Source of the DNA: Tanypteryx hageni
Taxonomy: Eukaryota > Arthropoda > Insecta > Odonata > Petaluridae
Assembly: GCA_028673005.1 (NCBI GenBank)
Contig: CM054113.1
Coordinates: forward strand, 40,862,117-40,926,116
DNA: 64,000 nt
Direction: 5' to 3'
Shown here: piece by piece, positions 27,958 through 48,708 of the stretch
How the letters are laid out: every line of letters begins with the position of its first letter
How positions within the stretch are numbered: position 1 is the stretch's first letter
Position numbers and translations under genes: made by a program
The notes under the pieces: model-generated
Seen by the model: the letters and a program-made list of their open reading frames with translations, nothing else
Databases searched by the model: none
Told to the model about the DNA's origin: nothing

Positions 27958-28778
27958 AAATTTCCGAAAATGTGTGAAAGAACTGTCCCGAAAAAAATTA
28001 CGTGGACACAGGCAAGCGGTTTTTCAGACCGGCAACGAAACTAAACCCGCTCTAGTACGCAAAGGTCCAAAGCTAGAAGGCAACTACCGTGAAGTAAACA
28101 AAGCCACCTCCAGGATACAAAGCTAAACAAAACCTCAAAGGCCTAAATGATCCATGGACCATAAAATAGACTATTGAAATTTTTCGTGTGGTCTGAGAGA
28201 CCGATGCCTGTGGTTACGGGTTAACGTGCTTTCATCTTGGGCATTTTTCAAATTTTGTCATACAACAACAAACGCCGCCGAACGAGAAAATTTCAATTGC
28301 AATTGTATGTCCAGTAGGTATTGTTATTGTTTTTATGCGGTAACTTGATGGTACAGAATTAGGGGCGAAGATAGTTCTCGTCGTTGAAGGTCCTCGGCTT
28401 TGTAATGTTTGAATACAGCTACTTTAACGCTGCGGTTCTCCAAGTGTGCTCCGCGGACCACTGTTGGGCTTCGAGTGTCTTTCAGGTGGTCCGCGGGCTG
28501 CCGGAAAATGAAACTTACAAATGCCGATCACTAAAGTCGAAGCCATGCGTGAGACCTAACCAGAAGCTGTATCGCGAGCAACGTCACACTACTGGACCGA
28601 CTCACGTAATTAATTATATTAAAACAGTTCCATAATTTACTCCTTTATTCGAAATCGATTCGTTCGTGTAGCTCAACCAATTTCACCTAAACGTTGAAAA
28701 AGTATTTAGGACAGTTATCTGAGAGAAAGGTTTAACTAACACTTGGCGCCACATTCGTCCCGAGTGGCACTGAGGCGC
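27958..28778. other. Non-genic start of unit 2
   Basis: Matches unit 1 1-821, including the short inverted repeat at 28451-28496. No gene supported. Confidence 0.5.
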
Positions 28779-30940
28779 TGAGTCTGGGGTTCCACCTCTT
28801 CCGGAATTCTGGGAGTCTCCCGGAATTAACCAATCTTAGATACATTTCTCCCGGAATCTGGTAAAACTTTTCCGGCAGCCCAAAATCTTCGAAATTGAAT
28901 TTACCTAGTACTAATTTGAGATTTTGATAGAATCCTATCCATTGATGCCATTGAAGTGATAAATAATGTACAAATATGCTCTTTATACAGGAGCATGTTG
29001 GTTACCACGCTAACGTGCCAATAAAGGTTCGTCTGATTTTTATTTTTATTTAAACCAATTATTATACATTCAATATTGTTTTAGATTTCATTTCAAAAGT
29101 AAATGGAGATGACGGATTATTAAATAATAGTGTAACGCTTGTGTTTTAAGCTTCAGTATCCACCGCAGCTTGTGACCTTTGTTCAATGCTATTAACGAAT
29201 CGTGCTGTGAAGTTCGAAGCAAATTAAATGTGGACCATGTCAAGACTGAAATTCACGTATGAACCAATTTTAAATACTCTTTTAAAGATATCCATGCCCT
29301 TTTACTATCAAAACCAGATCTTTTGGAGACTGCTCGATGTTGTTCGAATAACAAATTCAAATGAAATATTACTACTGAAGTAACGCTATTTTTAAGATTT
29401 ATTTATTATATTTCATATAATAAAGCAAAACTGACGTTATATATTAATATATTTTCTAAATAAAAAATACAATTATTCTATGTTCTCATTAGGTGTTTTT
29501 TAACCTACAAACGATATCGCGGTTAACTATTAATATGGATATCGCCCGGAATCAGCCGTTTTCAACGTGACAACTCTAACTTTAAAAATAAAACGAGATT
29601 AAATAATCATTATTGATTTTACTAATAACTAAATAAAATAAGTTTCATTGGTCACTTTAGTTGTTTTTCGACCTAGAGAAAATACTCCCGGATTCTCCCG
29701 GAATTTTCTATCATGAAAAGGAAATCTCCCGGAATCAACTACTCATAAGGTGGCAACCCTGGGTGAGTCCCTTCCTACTTATTTCCTTTTATATCTCGCA
29801 TATCATTCTTCCGCTGTTACTAAATTTCATTTTTTGATATTTTCTCAGATGTGCTGATTCAAGTCGGTTGATGCTCATTTTACTCCTATGGAATTCACGT
29901 CCCTGATTTCTGAAATTCTTACAACTACAGATAATATTTTCTCTTCACACAAGAGACGTCTTGAAAATTTGCTCGTAGAAACAGGAAACTAGGGTTGCCA
30001 CCTCATGAGTAGTTGATTCCGAGAGATTTCCACCGAATGAATAGCAAATTTCGGGAGAAACCGGGAGGATTTTATCTAGGTCAAAAAACCGGGTGTGAGC
30101 AATGAAACTATTTTATTTAATTATTGGGAAACATATAATGATATTTAATATTTATTTTATTGTTAAATTTACAGTTGCCATCTTGTAAATTGTTGATTCC
30201 GGAAGTTAATAGAGAGACATTCTGTAGGTTAAAAAAAGCTAATGAGGACCATAAAATTTGGTTTATTTATCATTTACAAAATATATGAATGTTTAACCTT
30301 AATTTTGTTTTAACATTACTCTATGAATTATAATAACAAATTCGTAAAAATAGCATTACTTCAAAAGCCGTGTTTCATTTATGTAATTTGAATTTGTATT
30401 TTGAACTACTCTAGCAGTCTCCAAAAGATCTGATTTTGACAGAAAAAGGCATTGAAATCTTTAGGTGAGTAATTTAAATTGGTGTATACTGAAATTTCCG
30501 CCTTGACATGATGCACACTTAATTAGTTTCGACCTTTACTCAACAAAACGTTAATGACATTGAATACATGTTCGCAGGTTTCGTTGGATACTGAAACTGA
30601 CAGCACAAACGTTACAATTTTGCTTAATTCTCCGCCAACCTCATTTACTTTTGAAAAGAAAGCGAAAACAATGGTGAATGTTTCTAGATTGGTTTAAATT
30701 GTAATAAAAATCAGGCGACCCGTCACTGGCCCGTCAGATTTGGTAACCAACATGGTTCTGTATAAAGAGGAGATTTATGCATTAAGTATCGTTTCATTGA
30801 ATTAGATTATACCAAAATCTCAACTTAATATAAGGTAAAAATATTCGTAAAGCTGAAAATTACATCATTACAAAGATTCTGGGCTCCCGAACAAGTTCTA
30901 CCAGATTCCAGGAGAGATGTATCTATGGTGGGTTAAATTT
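28779..30940. mobile_element. Inverted pair of DNA transposon copies, unit 2
   Basis: Same palindromic arrangement as in unit 1: left arm to 29760, right arm from 29991. A private insertion of about 16 bp lies near 30212 in the right arm. Confidence 0.75.
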
Positions 30941-33900
30941 TGTAAATCAAATCTTTTTGAACGCGTTTAATTCATGAAAAATAAAACGTTTATGTAGCCC
31001 ATAGTAGGTAAACTTTTACAATAAAATCAGAATCTCTGATATTGTCATCAGTTTCCAGTCAGTGCCCTGGAAAATTAAAATAAAAATCTTGTAGCATATG
31101 AATCGTCATTGTCTGTTCTACGATAACTGCAATCTCGATTTTTTTTATTTTCACAAAATTTCGTGTGCATGTTCAAATAACTTAAGAGACGACTGCCAAT
31201 AGTTTTTCTAGAACACCACACTTATAGTTCCTGAGCTAATTTTTAAGTCTTATCCAATCAAAACGAAATTTAGCGGACACACAGAAAACATCAAACAACG
31301 AAGAAAACGCCAAATAAAAATTTCCCTAAAATGTACCCCAGAGGCACGCAATTTGCGTTGGCGCGGTCTCTTATGTTGAATCCCTGTGCACTTGGTCTGT
31401 TTGCTTGATTATCCGTTTGTCTGTCCTGCTATAACTTTTGTCTCAACGAGGAGACAAGGCTCAGGTTCATTTGCCATTAGTCCGGTATTTCGTGCGATTC
31501 TTGAAATTACATTTCTTTCATTCATATTTTACTTCCGAGGGCAGCGCTTTCAATTCCAATCAAATTTTACATCCACACTGTAGGAGAACTACGAAGACGA
31601 TAATAATATTGAACGTGATAGATGGTAGATGAATCGCCAATGATGAATGCTGCTTTGTATCCGAAACACCTACCTACGTGATTCCCCCCACCAGCCCAAG
31701 GCGGCTTGAGCTAGGCCAAACATCCCGCGGATCAACTGGTATTATAGATGAGAGATGGAGGAACAATTAGCGTAACGGCATCATGACGCGGGAAACATAA
31801 TCTTGACAGCAACTCGGACAAATTATGGCATTAACCTCGAGTAACATCCTGATTCTCGATGAAATTATGATTTACTTTTCCGTACAATATGGGAATCGAC
31901 GTCTCTTTGTACCTGTCATTCATTTTCTTTGAATTTTAGCGTGCAGCCCTACATCTCTACGGCATTCGGCCTTCCTGCTTCAGAAACCATCACGTTTCAT
32001 ATAAATAATATTACAAACTGAAAATAATATCTGCGATGACTGCCTAAGATACTTCTGCTCGCATACGGCAGTGTTTTTAACAATTTATTAAAAAAAATGT
32101 AAAATGACCTTCGATAAAACAATTAGGTATTCTGCGAGAGAGATTTATGAATAAGATCATTTTCATTGTTTGCTAAATGATATTGTCTTAAAATAATTTT
32201 TAATTGTTAAAATTTTCATTTTCGTGTGGTAACATTGATGCAAAACGTGAGAATGTGACAAGTCAACTCAATGGTATGGAGAAGTAAGTAATGATAGATG
32301 GTAGATGAATCGCCAATGACGAAGGCTGCTTTGTATCCGAAACACATACCTACTTTTCGCAACTTTTCCTGGATATCGGAGGGACGTATTCCACCAACTT
32401 AATCTTTTCGGCAATTATGAATTTGGAAGGAATTAGGTAAACCGATTTTGACAAAGGTTTGTATGAAGCAGGCGTGCAATATAAAATAGCAATTTCAAGA
32501 TGTTTACTGTAGATATGGAAAGCAGGCCGCCACAATACAACGGATAAAATATTATTTTTACAAGTATTTGTGTTTAACTATTCTCATCAATTTGAACCAA
32601 ATTTAATACTTTTAATATAAACATAACATAACATAATAAATAAGCAAAATGTCGTATTTCAACCGGGTCGATTAAACAGGGCTACCATGATATCAAGGTT
32701 AGAATGTTTCTGTAACTATGAATTTGGAAGGTATTGGCAGAACGGATTTCAAAGAAATTTCGTTTGTAGCGCGAGGTGACGAAAAGCACCGCTGTACCAC
32801 GGAAAAACATATATAACCCCTACTTGTTGTATATTAAAATTGTATTGAAAGGAAAGAAGGCGGATTAGGGCTTTCCATAACTACTTGTTTAATATAGAAG
32901 TTCTCTCAATAGGACATATTTACCTTCAAACTTCAAGAAAATATATTCTTCTCTTACCAGAAATTTCCTAGAAGGATTGCGGCTGTCGTACTCGCACGTA
33001 CGCACGCATTATTTGACCATTACCTCTCCCTCTATTTTCCTTTCCTTCTAAAACACCCCTCAATGCCCTAAACGCTGCCTGACTGAGTGCTTACCTCCTC
33101 ATCATGGAGACGTCTGCATTTCGGCATGCAAGGTAATTAATTTAATTTTAATTAATTTAATTTAATATTATGATCCCCAATAATTCTTCGAAAAATATAA
33201 CTTAGGGGTGCGCTTCTAATTAATTGAAAATAGTGACGCTATATGTAAGATATTGGGTGGAGGTAGAAATGAACGATACAGATTTTCATTAGGTCAAATG
33301 AATGTCGATTATTAGGTGTGATTCGTCAGCATTTTGTGAGCATGGAATGGAAAATTCGCAACTCCCTAGTATCAAACATTTTAATAAATATTAAAATGGA
33401 TTTCATTTATGGTTTTAACAATGGCCTCCCTGAACAAACAAAAAATTACACGAGCCCGATCGTGTATCTCCTCTGCCCTCAGCAGCACTCGATGTGATGA
33501 CACGCATTTTATTATCGTGGTTGTGTCTTTCGATATGCGTGGGCGTTAACATTATTCCCATAGTGTCACCTTTAGCTATCATGAAGTTGCGACCTTGCAA
33601 TATGTCGGAGTTTCTCCCGCCCACTTTCTTGGATTATTAATCGCCCTACAGGGTTTTAGGGGTTTCCATTGCATTACCGTAATAGACATTTTATCCCCGG
33701 GCGCTAATCATTATATTGCATACGATCCTACAGGCATCATACAAATTCACAAAGTTACCCTCCCAATCATTTAATAAAGAACTGACGCTTTGTAAAATCA
33801 AAGAACGTTCACACGCTTCTTCCGTATTTTCGCCACTATTTAGCATCCCTTTCGATGAAAGCTAGTTCTTTACGAGTGCATTTAACGGATTACGAATATG

Positions 33901-35477
33901 CATATCCCACGAGAATTTGCGACAAATGGCGATTATCAATTAAAAAGTTTTAAGTCATAATTTTTAAAATGGGGGAGTATCTGAATCTCTCCGAGTTGTG
34001 GCTCGAGTTGAATTTGCAAACGTAAAGGACACCTATCGCATTGAACTGCTTTCGCTTGCGTCCGATGCCCACCGAACAACGCGGCTGGACGTCAATGCTG
34101 CACTCATTTTTTCGTATTCCAACTGGACCAGGAGGGCTTCCCAGTAACGTATGACTTAGCGGCACGTGTAACCTGCCCTTAACAGACCCACCGTGGCCGA
34201 ATCCTTCCCTCCCAACTGTTACCTTTTCCTCCGAAATTACTTTTTTCCCACCCGATGTTCTTGTTTATTCTATTTGTCGCTCGTTGGAAAATAATCACAT
34301 AGCTGAAAAAGAATGCATAAACTTAACTCCTTATTACTGCCCAGGATGATGAAACTGGGCAATAGTTGTATTCCGATAGACAACTAAGCCCACAGTTTTC
34401 GGTACGTATAGAAAATATCCCATTCCTATAGACTTTCGACACGGAAATTCCACAGTATTTGTCGTTTGGCAGGTGAACGTGAGATTTTTAAACCTTGCTT
34501 TAAATTAAAACGTATAGCATTATCGATTAATAATGAAATTTGGAGAATATTCAGCTGAGTTAAACGGAATTCTAATTCAGATCGTCGCATTTTGGATGAA
34601 ATGGACTTCACGTAAATATTAGCCTCGTTCGGAAGTTTAATAATGTCGCTATGTAGGGAATCGGTTCATTATACCTCAAAGTTCCTCCAGTTTTGAAAAT
34701 GCCCAAAGATTTTATGAAGCTAAAGCAAACCTTACAAATAAATAACTGATGTTATGTAATATTTCATTACGATTGTGATAAGAAAACGATTTAGATTGCT
34801 ATTTCGGCACATCATAGCAATAGCTCATATAAATATGGTTCATTCCTAAAAATAAATTTGCGATCCATCACATAGACGATGATTCTTGATTCAAGTAAAT
34901 GCTGGCAGTTATCGAAGATTCAGGAGTAGTCCCTCTTACTAACGTTAATAATGGTTCCATTTTATGAAGTTGTTAAATAATCCATGCAAGATTAACACTC
35001 TTTTGAAGTACGATCTGCTCATTTACGAAAGAAGTTTCATATTCGTGCTACATCTAGCGCTAAATATCTAAAGAATATCTTAAAATATACATACAAATTA
35101 TACAATTAATCAAGAATAAAGTTTTAATTGTAATATAGAGCGCAATAACGATTATCTTTATTAGTGTTTGTAAATACGAAATATCGACAGTTTCTTCCAC
35201 GTAAAATAGGTGTCACTTCTGTTTTTAGAAAATATTCATTTTTTTATAATTAATTTTCAAATAAGAAAAATTAGCGTTTTATTATATTGCAATAGAAATT
35301 ATTTTGTATTATTCATGTACCGTATTTCTCGTAATTAAAAAAATGAATTTAATATTTTAAATGATCAACTGATGTCGCTATGAGAAGCGCCATCTTGGCT
35401 TTGGTTTTTCATTATGTGGAAATGCGGAATGTCAACTACGGTTGACTTGAATGCTACTGTGCAGCGCTCTACCAGTC
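30941..35477. other. Non-genic stretch, unit 2
   Basis: Corresponds to unit 1 2966-7499. The block 33666-33776 carries variants not shared by units 1 and 3. No gene supported. Confidence 0.5.
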
Positions 35478-36209
35478 ATCATCGAAAATTTTATCAGCAA
35501 AAAGAAGGTTTAGCAATGGGCTCTCCTTTATCTCCCCCCTACTGTCAGACATTTTTATGGATGATTTAGAATCAATATAATTTAATTCCAATAACCATTC
35601 TATAAAACATATCTTTTATTGGTTCAGATACGTCGATGATGTTCTATGCTGTTGGACCGGGGGCCATCGACAATTAAATTCCTATCTTATATTTTTAAAC
35701 TCAATTCACAAAAAATTAAACGTTTTCGACATAAGCATCACAATTCATAATAATAAGCATCATTTTGAAATATACAGAAAACCAACGTATACATATCAAG
35801 TAATTCCTGCTGATTTCTCCCACCCATTATCTCACAAACTTGCAGTTTATCATGCCATTTTACACCGTTCAGTAAACATTCCCATATCCAGCTCTGATTT
35901 TAACAAAGAATTGGAGATCATTAAATATATATCCAACAAGAATGGATATACCAACCAGTTAATTGATAAACTGCTTGACGAAAAATTTCGCAAATTAGCC
36001 ACATCCAACATTGCTTCTCTCTCTCTCTCTCTTATTATATCAAAAGCCCATAAATGGTGTAAATTACCCACTTATGTGAAGAATCTGCAAGATATTTCAG
36101 AATGGAATCGTTGAAACGCAACGTCGTCTAACTCCAAAAGACGCACTTTCAGACTTAGAAAATTATCTCCCGCACACTATTTTTCTTTTAATCCTTATAC
36201 CCTCGTATT
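35478..36209 (+). pseudogene. Decayed Penelope-like RT (second lineage), unit 2
   Basis: Same relic as in unit 1, with YVDD at 35629-35640 and a shorter (TC)n run. Broken by the same early stops. Confidence 0.8.
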
Positions 36210-36760
36210 TATAGGATTATTGGTGTAATTTGTTGCTCCAGATTTTTAAAATATATTGTCAACAGAAAAATCAACCTGTGAAATGTTTCATTGGTTTAAT
36301 GACTGATACGCGTGCAAATGCAATTATTAGAATTCATAACAATTTCGGCTCCCATCCAAAGTTTCCCAATAGATAATATTCATAAAATTCTCTGAAATCG
36401 CGCAGAAATTGTTTTTAAAAAACAACCGACCAAAGGTGAAGTGCGTATGAGGAAACCCGTTTGTGAAAAAGAGGACCGAAAGGAAGCTCTGAGAATCTCT
36501 GAACTTGGATGGTTGGCGACCGAAAGTAAAACGTTATTTTCCCTTGACTCAAAATATCATTTAAGGATTGATTCTCTGTTCCACAAAGAATCTTTTCGCG
36601 ACAAGATTTTTAGCAATATAAAAGGGGGTGATATAGGTATACATATGTACTTCGTCGGCTATATTGGTGGAAGTGCATTGTTGCACGCCTTGACGACCGT
36701 GTAAATTAAAATTCCTTAGCAACGCCGAGTTGAATGTCTACGTGAGTTTCGTGTTTTCAG

Positions 36761-36839
36761 GATGCGAATTTTATTGAATTTTGCGCGCCAGTTAACTACT
36801 CTGGCTACGTACTGCAGGGGAAAACCTCCAGATGGACAA
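36761..36839 (+). CDS. SCaMC: Candidate first coding exon of carrier gene, copy 2
   Basis: Identical acceptor, 26-codon frame from the ATG at 36762 and GTAAGT donor as in unit 1; phase 0 joins the exon at 38573. Everything between the previous gene's stop and this exon is in view and holds no EF-hand exon, so copy 2 most likely starts here or at the internal ATG at 38594. Confidence 0.45.
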
Positions 36840-38572
36840 GTAAGTTTCTTTCTGTTGATAATCACGTATAAATAAATGGAAATATGATATAAATAAATGG
36901 GTGTTCTAAGTGCAATGTTCAATCATTGGGTTCTATAATTGGGACCAACTGCTCGGAAAGCGTGATAAAATCAGTTCTTTATTATTCTAAGTTAGTTAAT
37001 TTAGCGTAGCTATCCCGTTTGATCGTTAGCAAACATAGCGAAGTCAGGTTAATGATCAGGGCTGGAAAAATTCAAGATGACATGTCGCCATAAGATCCAT
37101 CTTGGCGCTATTTTTTGCAATGTATTGTGAACTCTGTATAAATATTATGCCGGTTGCAAGTGTAATAAGGTTAAAGAAGAGAGTATCTTTCGTACCATAA
37201 CGTAAATAATATTAATAGTAATATATTTTGACAGTATTGTGCTGGTTGGCTTTCTCTCCCTGTTTTTGTACTTACATATCGCCTTAATAGGGTAACTTAG
37301 CTCACTTATCGTTATTTTGAAACCACCTATTCCTACCGGAAAGTGTGATAAAATCAGTTATTTATTATTCTAAGTTATATAAGTTTGCGTAGCTATCCCG
37401 TTTGATCGTTAGCAAACAGAACAATGTCAGCTCAATGATCAGGGCTGGAAATATTCAGGATGCCATGTTGCCATAAAACATATCTTGGCGCAATGTTTTC
37501 CAATTTTATTGTGATCTCTACATAAAAATTATGTCGGCTGGCATGTGTAAGGTTAAAGAAGAGAGTATCTTACGTATAATAGTGTAAATAATATCCCCAA
37601 ACTTTTTACTAGGCTCCAGAACTTAGTTGTTTTGAGTTATACTTCCCATCTAGTGGCCAGACTCTTCCAACTCCATCTTGTCCGCTAGGTGAATTGCAGG
37701 GTAACTTGTAGATGTAGATAGGCCGTGTGCTGTTTACCGCTAACTCTCGTAAATAGAAAACGAACTGATTGCTCTTCATTCAGCCGCCAATTCTCTTGCC
37801 TTAGCAATGAAAGTGACGTCACGCCAGGGGAAGACGCTTCAGTGTCCAGCCTTAAAAAATAAATGACTTCGTTTTGGTTTCCCCCCGGAGAAGATGAGGC
37901 AGTTTAGAGGCTTTGACCAATTTGTTCTTGTAAATAGCCGGTCCCGGGAGTTTTTATCCTAAATGAATGGCTTAAAAATGTATATTTTGACCAGATACCG
38001 TGCGCTCGATGATATTAATATTTCGTTAAATATATCTATGAATTTAATTTGTGGAAAGCCATGGTAGAATTTGATTTTTAACGTATTACTATTAGAATGT
38101 GATGAATATAGAAATTTTTTGGGCAAGCGTTATTTTTCGCGGCATATAAATTAGGCACATTCAAGAATATATTCCGCTTTATTCATCCATGAATGGTCTA
38201 AAAACGTTCCATCGATTTTCGTAATTTTTTGACGAAAACGTTTTAACATTTAACTATATAGATGCTGTCTGCGAGAGACCGCCAAAATTATAGTGTCAAA
38301 TTACCGCCTAGTATATATTTTACAAACAAAGTGAATATAATTTTTTTATTACTTAACCCATGGCATTATTTAACGTGGAGAAATAAATTGTAGATGTAGA
38401 TATTGAAATAATCATAATAAATTAATAAACAGTGGCGGTCTGGAAGACCGCACCGCAGATACGTGTTCGTAATTTCACCGCAGTAGTTAAATGTTTAAGA
38501 TGGTACGGAGGGTGCAATAACGGTCGAAGTACTATGAAGTGTCGTTTCACCCGCTCCACTCTTCCTCTTCAG
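36840..38572. other. Putative first intron, copy 2
   Basis: Holds the full-length diverged tandem repeat (about 36954-37213 and 37337-37594). Lacks the 85 bp seen in unit 1 at 9527-9611. Confidence 0.5.
36954..37594. repeat. Diverged tandem repeat, complete form
   Basis: Two copies of about 260 bp offset by about 383 bp. Both contain GCGTAGCTATCCCGTTTGAT and CAGGGCTGGAAA landmarks. Shows the state before the unit 1 internal deletion. Unit 3 has the first copy from about 63613. Confidence 0.75.
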
Positions 38573-45050
<6,478 letters not shown>

Positions 45051-45174
45051 TTAGGATGTTTTATTTATTTAAAGAAATTGTGTTTAAATTCATAAGTATT
45101 CTATTTGACTTGAAAGGCTTTCGCAGCGTTGCTGAATGCTGGTGGAGGGTTACGGGTTTCGCTGCGTTGGCGGC

Positions 45175-45758
45175 CCCTTCATCCGGCGGAACTAAAAAAC
45201 CGAAAGAGAAACCTTCGGGGGAACGACCAAAGCCCACAGCCTACGCGAAAATTCCCTTCATCGCCGGGACATCAGAACGCATAGCCAGGGTTCTACGAAA
45301 AGAAAATATCGTCGTCCGTTTTAACACGCTAAGAAAAGTAAAAGAAGAACTTCCGTCTGCGAAAGATGCACTCGACCCGCTAACATCTGAAGGAGTCCAC
45401 AGGATTCCAAGCAGCTGCGGACACGTATACGTCGGACAAACAGGACGATCCATTCGCTGCCGCTTAGCCGAACATAAACGGGCCATGATGAATAAGAAAT
45501 GGAGGGAGTCGGCCATAGCGGAACACTTCACCTCCGGCCCGGGACATAAAATCACGCTCGAGGAAACGCAATTGCTCGCGAAAAAAGATCGATATTTTCC
45601 GAGGTGAATTCGCGAAGCTATTGAAATCGAAAAACATCCATTCAATTTCAACCGGGACGACGGTTTGCACATCAGCCCAACATGGAAGCGACTCTTCCAA
45701 CGGAAACGTGAAAGGGAAGAAAAATACGTTGGAGCAACCGCCAAAGAGAAAGGGATAG
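45175..45758 (+). pseudogene. PLE GIY-YIG relic, unit 2
   Basis: Same TGA (45605-45607) and frameshift as in unit 1. HVYVGQTGRSIR is better preserved here than the FIR of unit 1. Confidence 0.88.
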
Positions 45759-46214
45759 GAACTCGAACGAGCCAATCAGCGATGGACAACGGTTAAACTA
45801 GGAAGACCGAGCGGATATAAAAGCTGATCCCTACCATCGGATCTCATCGATCGGCTCATCGAAAACATTGATCGATCGATCAATCGATCATTCGCCGGCT
45901 TATGGTCAGCGACTCAACAATAACGAACTCCTCTAGCTATTCCGTTGCTCTGGCTGGTTTTTGGAAAATCCCCCTGGGGAGGAGGGGAGGAAGTACTGTA
46001 ATCCGCTGTGGCCCAGACCTACCAGGGCCTTCTAAGCGTGACCAGGATCTACTAAGGGGTAAACCGCACGCCTTGCTGCGAGCGGAGCACCTGGGGGAAC
46101 CTTGCACGGTCACACTTTCTCTCTTGCAGCGGGGGGTGGCTAACATAGGTCCACCTTCTCACCCGCACATCGTGTTCTTTTGACTATTCGGACAGGTGGC
46201 AGTTGGTAGGATAG

Positions 46215-47819
46215 AGGGGAAGGGCTTCAGCCCCCTCAACTTTAAACCCGCTCTGCGAAATATCGCTGCTCAGATCACCGCCGGCAAAAAAGGTACAACA
46301 TAGGACGATTCCTCTTAGGACGAACGTCGATGCATCATTACCCAGTAATATCAAACACATCCTCTTCGGAAAAGATTTTAAGATTGACGCCGGTCCAAAC
46401 GACCGGAAAATTGACTCCCAATATCTGAGATCGAAAGACCGGCTAGTAATTCTTGACAGCACACCAAGCCAAGGGAAACCAACTGACGAAGGCCTTTTCA
46501 AGGGCCAAAACAACAACGATAACTCCCAACTAGCCCCTATCCAAGAGGATGCTGATACACGAGCTAGAAAGTCCATTGGCACGGGCACCTTTCAACAGCC
46601 AAAGAAGAAGCGGAAGACAAAATTTAAGCCATACTTTACCGCTTCCGAGACTGTTGCCGTCCAACACTAAACGATAGAAACCAACAACCGCTACGACCCG
46701 CTCCTCAGAGACGCTAATACAGACGTCACTCCGGGGCCTGCTTCCAGCTCCCCTCCCGCCGAGCCATCCCAGACAAGTCTACCTAAGCCGCCAGCAATTC
46801 TATTATTTGAATTGGCAGACTTCCGACAATTTATAGCAGCCGTCATGAGTGTCATAAAGGACCACTCTTTCCAAGTGACATCACGTAGGCAATATAACAG
46901 GCTACAGCTAACCAATATTGAAGACCACAAAAGTGTGCAGACTATGTTAAGAGAAGAACAAGCACAGTTCTCCACCTGGGAAACCAAAGAGGAAAAAACA
47001 CTTAGCTTTACCATAAGAGGGCTTTATACAATAATAGAAGAATCTTATCTCAAGGAAATTCTGGAGGACATGAAGGTTCCAGTCTTACGCACTCGTCAGA
47101 TTCGCCGAGCTTACAAATCACCCCTAGGGACATTCGTAGTATCAACCCTCGCCACAGCCCAAGGATGGGACCCAAAAGATTTCCTCCGATGGACGTCCAT
47201 CGGGAATTCTTGAGTCCACATTCTACGATACCGACATGAAGAACCACAGATGTGCTTCCAATGCAATCGTTTCGGACATTCATCAACGTTCTGCCCAGCG
47301 GCACCTCGATGCTATAACTGTGGCGGCCTCCACCTGAAGAAAACCTGCCCGAAGAAAAAGGAGGATGGTCCTGCCACATGCTGTAACTGTGGAGGCCCAC
47401 ATCCCGCCTTCTATAAGACCTGCCCGGTATACCAACGAGAGGCAAGGAAATGGTTTGGATCGCTGGAAACCTCTCAGCCCCAGCAGGCACCCCCTGCCTA
47501 TGTACCGGAACCAGCTCCAAGAGGCAACGCCTGGGGCAGCAAAAGAAAGAACGCAGCACATCCACACCAAAATTCGGACTTCCCACCACTCCTGCATCCC
47601 GCAGCCACAAACGGCGAGACGATACAGGAACCCAACGTCACCCTTCGCCACAGACAGATACCACCTCAACCTGAACCAACTACAGATAATCCATCTTTCC
47701 TCCCGTCAACGGATTCGGCCCTAACCTCCCTCCTTACATCAGTCCTGCAGAAACAAATCGCGGCCCTTGGACAAGTGCTTGCCCAACTGTCCGGCCAAAT
47801 ACTGACTATGCATGGATAA
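46215..47819 (+). pseudogene. Jockey-type ORF1 (gag), unit 2
   Basis: Same three zinc knuckles and the same two in-frame stops (46668-46670, 47211-47213) as unit 1. Confidence 0.85.
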
Positions 47820-48141
47820 GAACACCCAACTCTCCGGAATAGTCCTTATCACCTGGAACTGCAACGGTGGCATAAGAACAAAATCACCTGAACTGCTAGC
47901 TTTCCTCCAGGGAAACAACGTCACAGTAGCTCTTATACACAAAACACACCTTAAGCCATCTTGGAAATGGGCGGCACCCGGATTCAAGGTATTTCGAACA
48001 GACAGGGAGGGCAGACTAGGAGGAGGAACAGCCATCCTTGTTAGAGAGGACATTTCAGCATATGAAGTAACGATTCCTCAGAAAAGACTTCGGAAGCTAC
48101 AGCCGCCATTCTTCATACAGCGAGTGGACCTGTCCAATTAG
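47812..48141 (+). pseudogene. Jockey-type ORF2 N-terminus, unit 2
   Basis: Same truncated endonuclease start. The motif Glu of IHETHL, a metal-binding residue in APE-like nucleases, is Lys here (IHKTHL). Confidence 0.85.
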
Positions 48142-48237
48142 CATCCTGCTACCTCCCAGCCCAACCACTGAAAGCATAACCGCACAGTAGTGGAAAGCTC
48201 TCACTGAGGAAAATTCATACAGCTGACGGGTTCGAAT

Positions 48238-48288
48238 TTCATCTCCTGAAAATGCAGACTGCAATGTATGCGAAACGTCGAGAGCCAG
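48238..48288 (+). ncRNA. Hammerhead-like motif, unit 2
   Basis: Core reads CTGAAAA (48246-48252), so the conserved G8 is lost compared with CTGAAGA in unit 1. GAAA and GTC are kept. Probably inactive. Confidence 0.5.
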
Positions 48289-48708
48289 AAATGCCGCCAA
48301 CGCTGCGAAACCCAAAAACCTCCACCAGCATTCAGCAACGCTGCGAAAGCCTTCAACTCAAATTGATATCCCTCTACGGGGAGAACATCCAGAGGAATTG
48401 AAGGAGATTCGAGCGTCTCCACAAACAGAAGTGCAAGCTTTTGTCATCACTCGCCTTTTTCAACAAGCCAAGCACTCCTGCGTAAACGCATACGCTCCAC
48501 GAGTTACGCGCTTCTCCAATGCGCTCATAAACTCTATCATCACCACCTAGAGCTCGCCTCCGTTATGCCTCACGAAGACTGACAACAAAGCGACCATATC
48601 ACCACCACCTCAACCAAAACCCAGTGGTCTTTCAAGGATAAGCAGGTTAAGAAATTTTAAAATCTCCATAAGAATCAACATCCAGATCCGACGCCAAGCC
48701 ACGACTAG

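Larger units (their letters stand above)
45848..48228 (+). mobile_element. Jockey-type element, 3'-deficient, unit 2
   Basis: Left duplication GGATCTCAT at 45839-45847; the right one has mutated to GGTTCGAAT. Otherwise as unit 1. Confidence 0.8.
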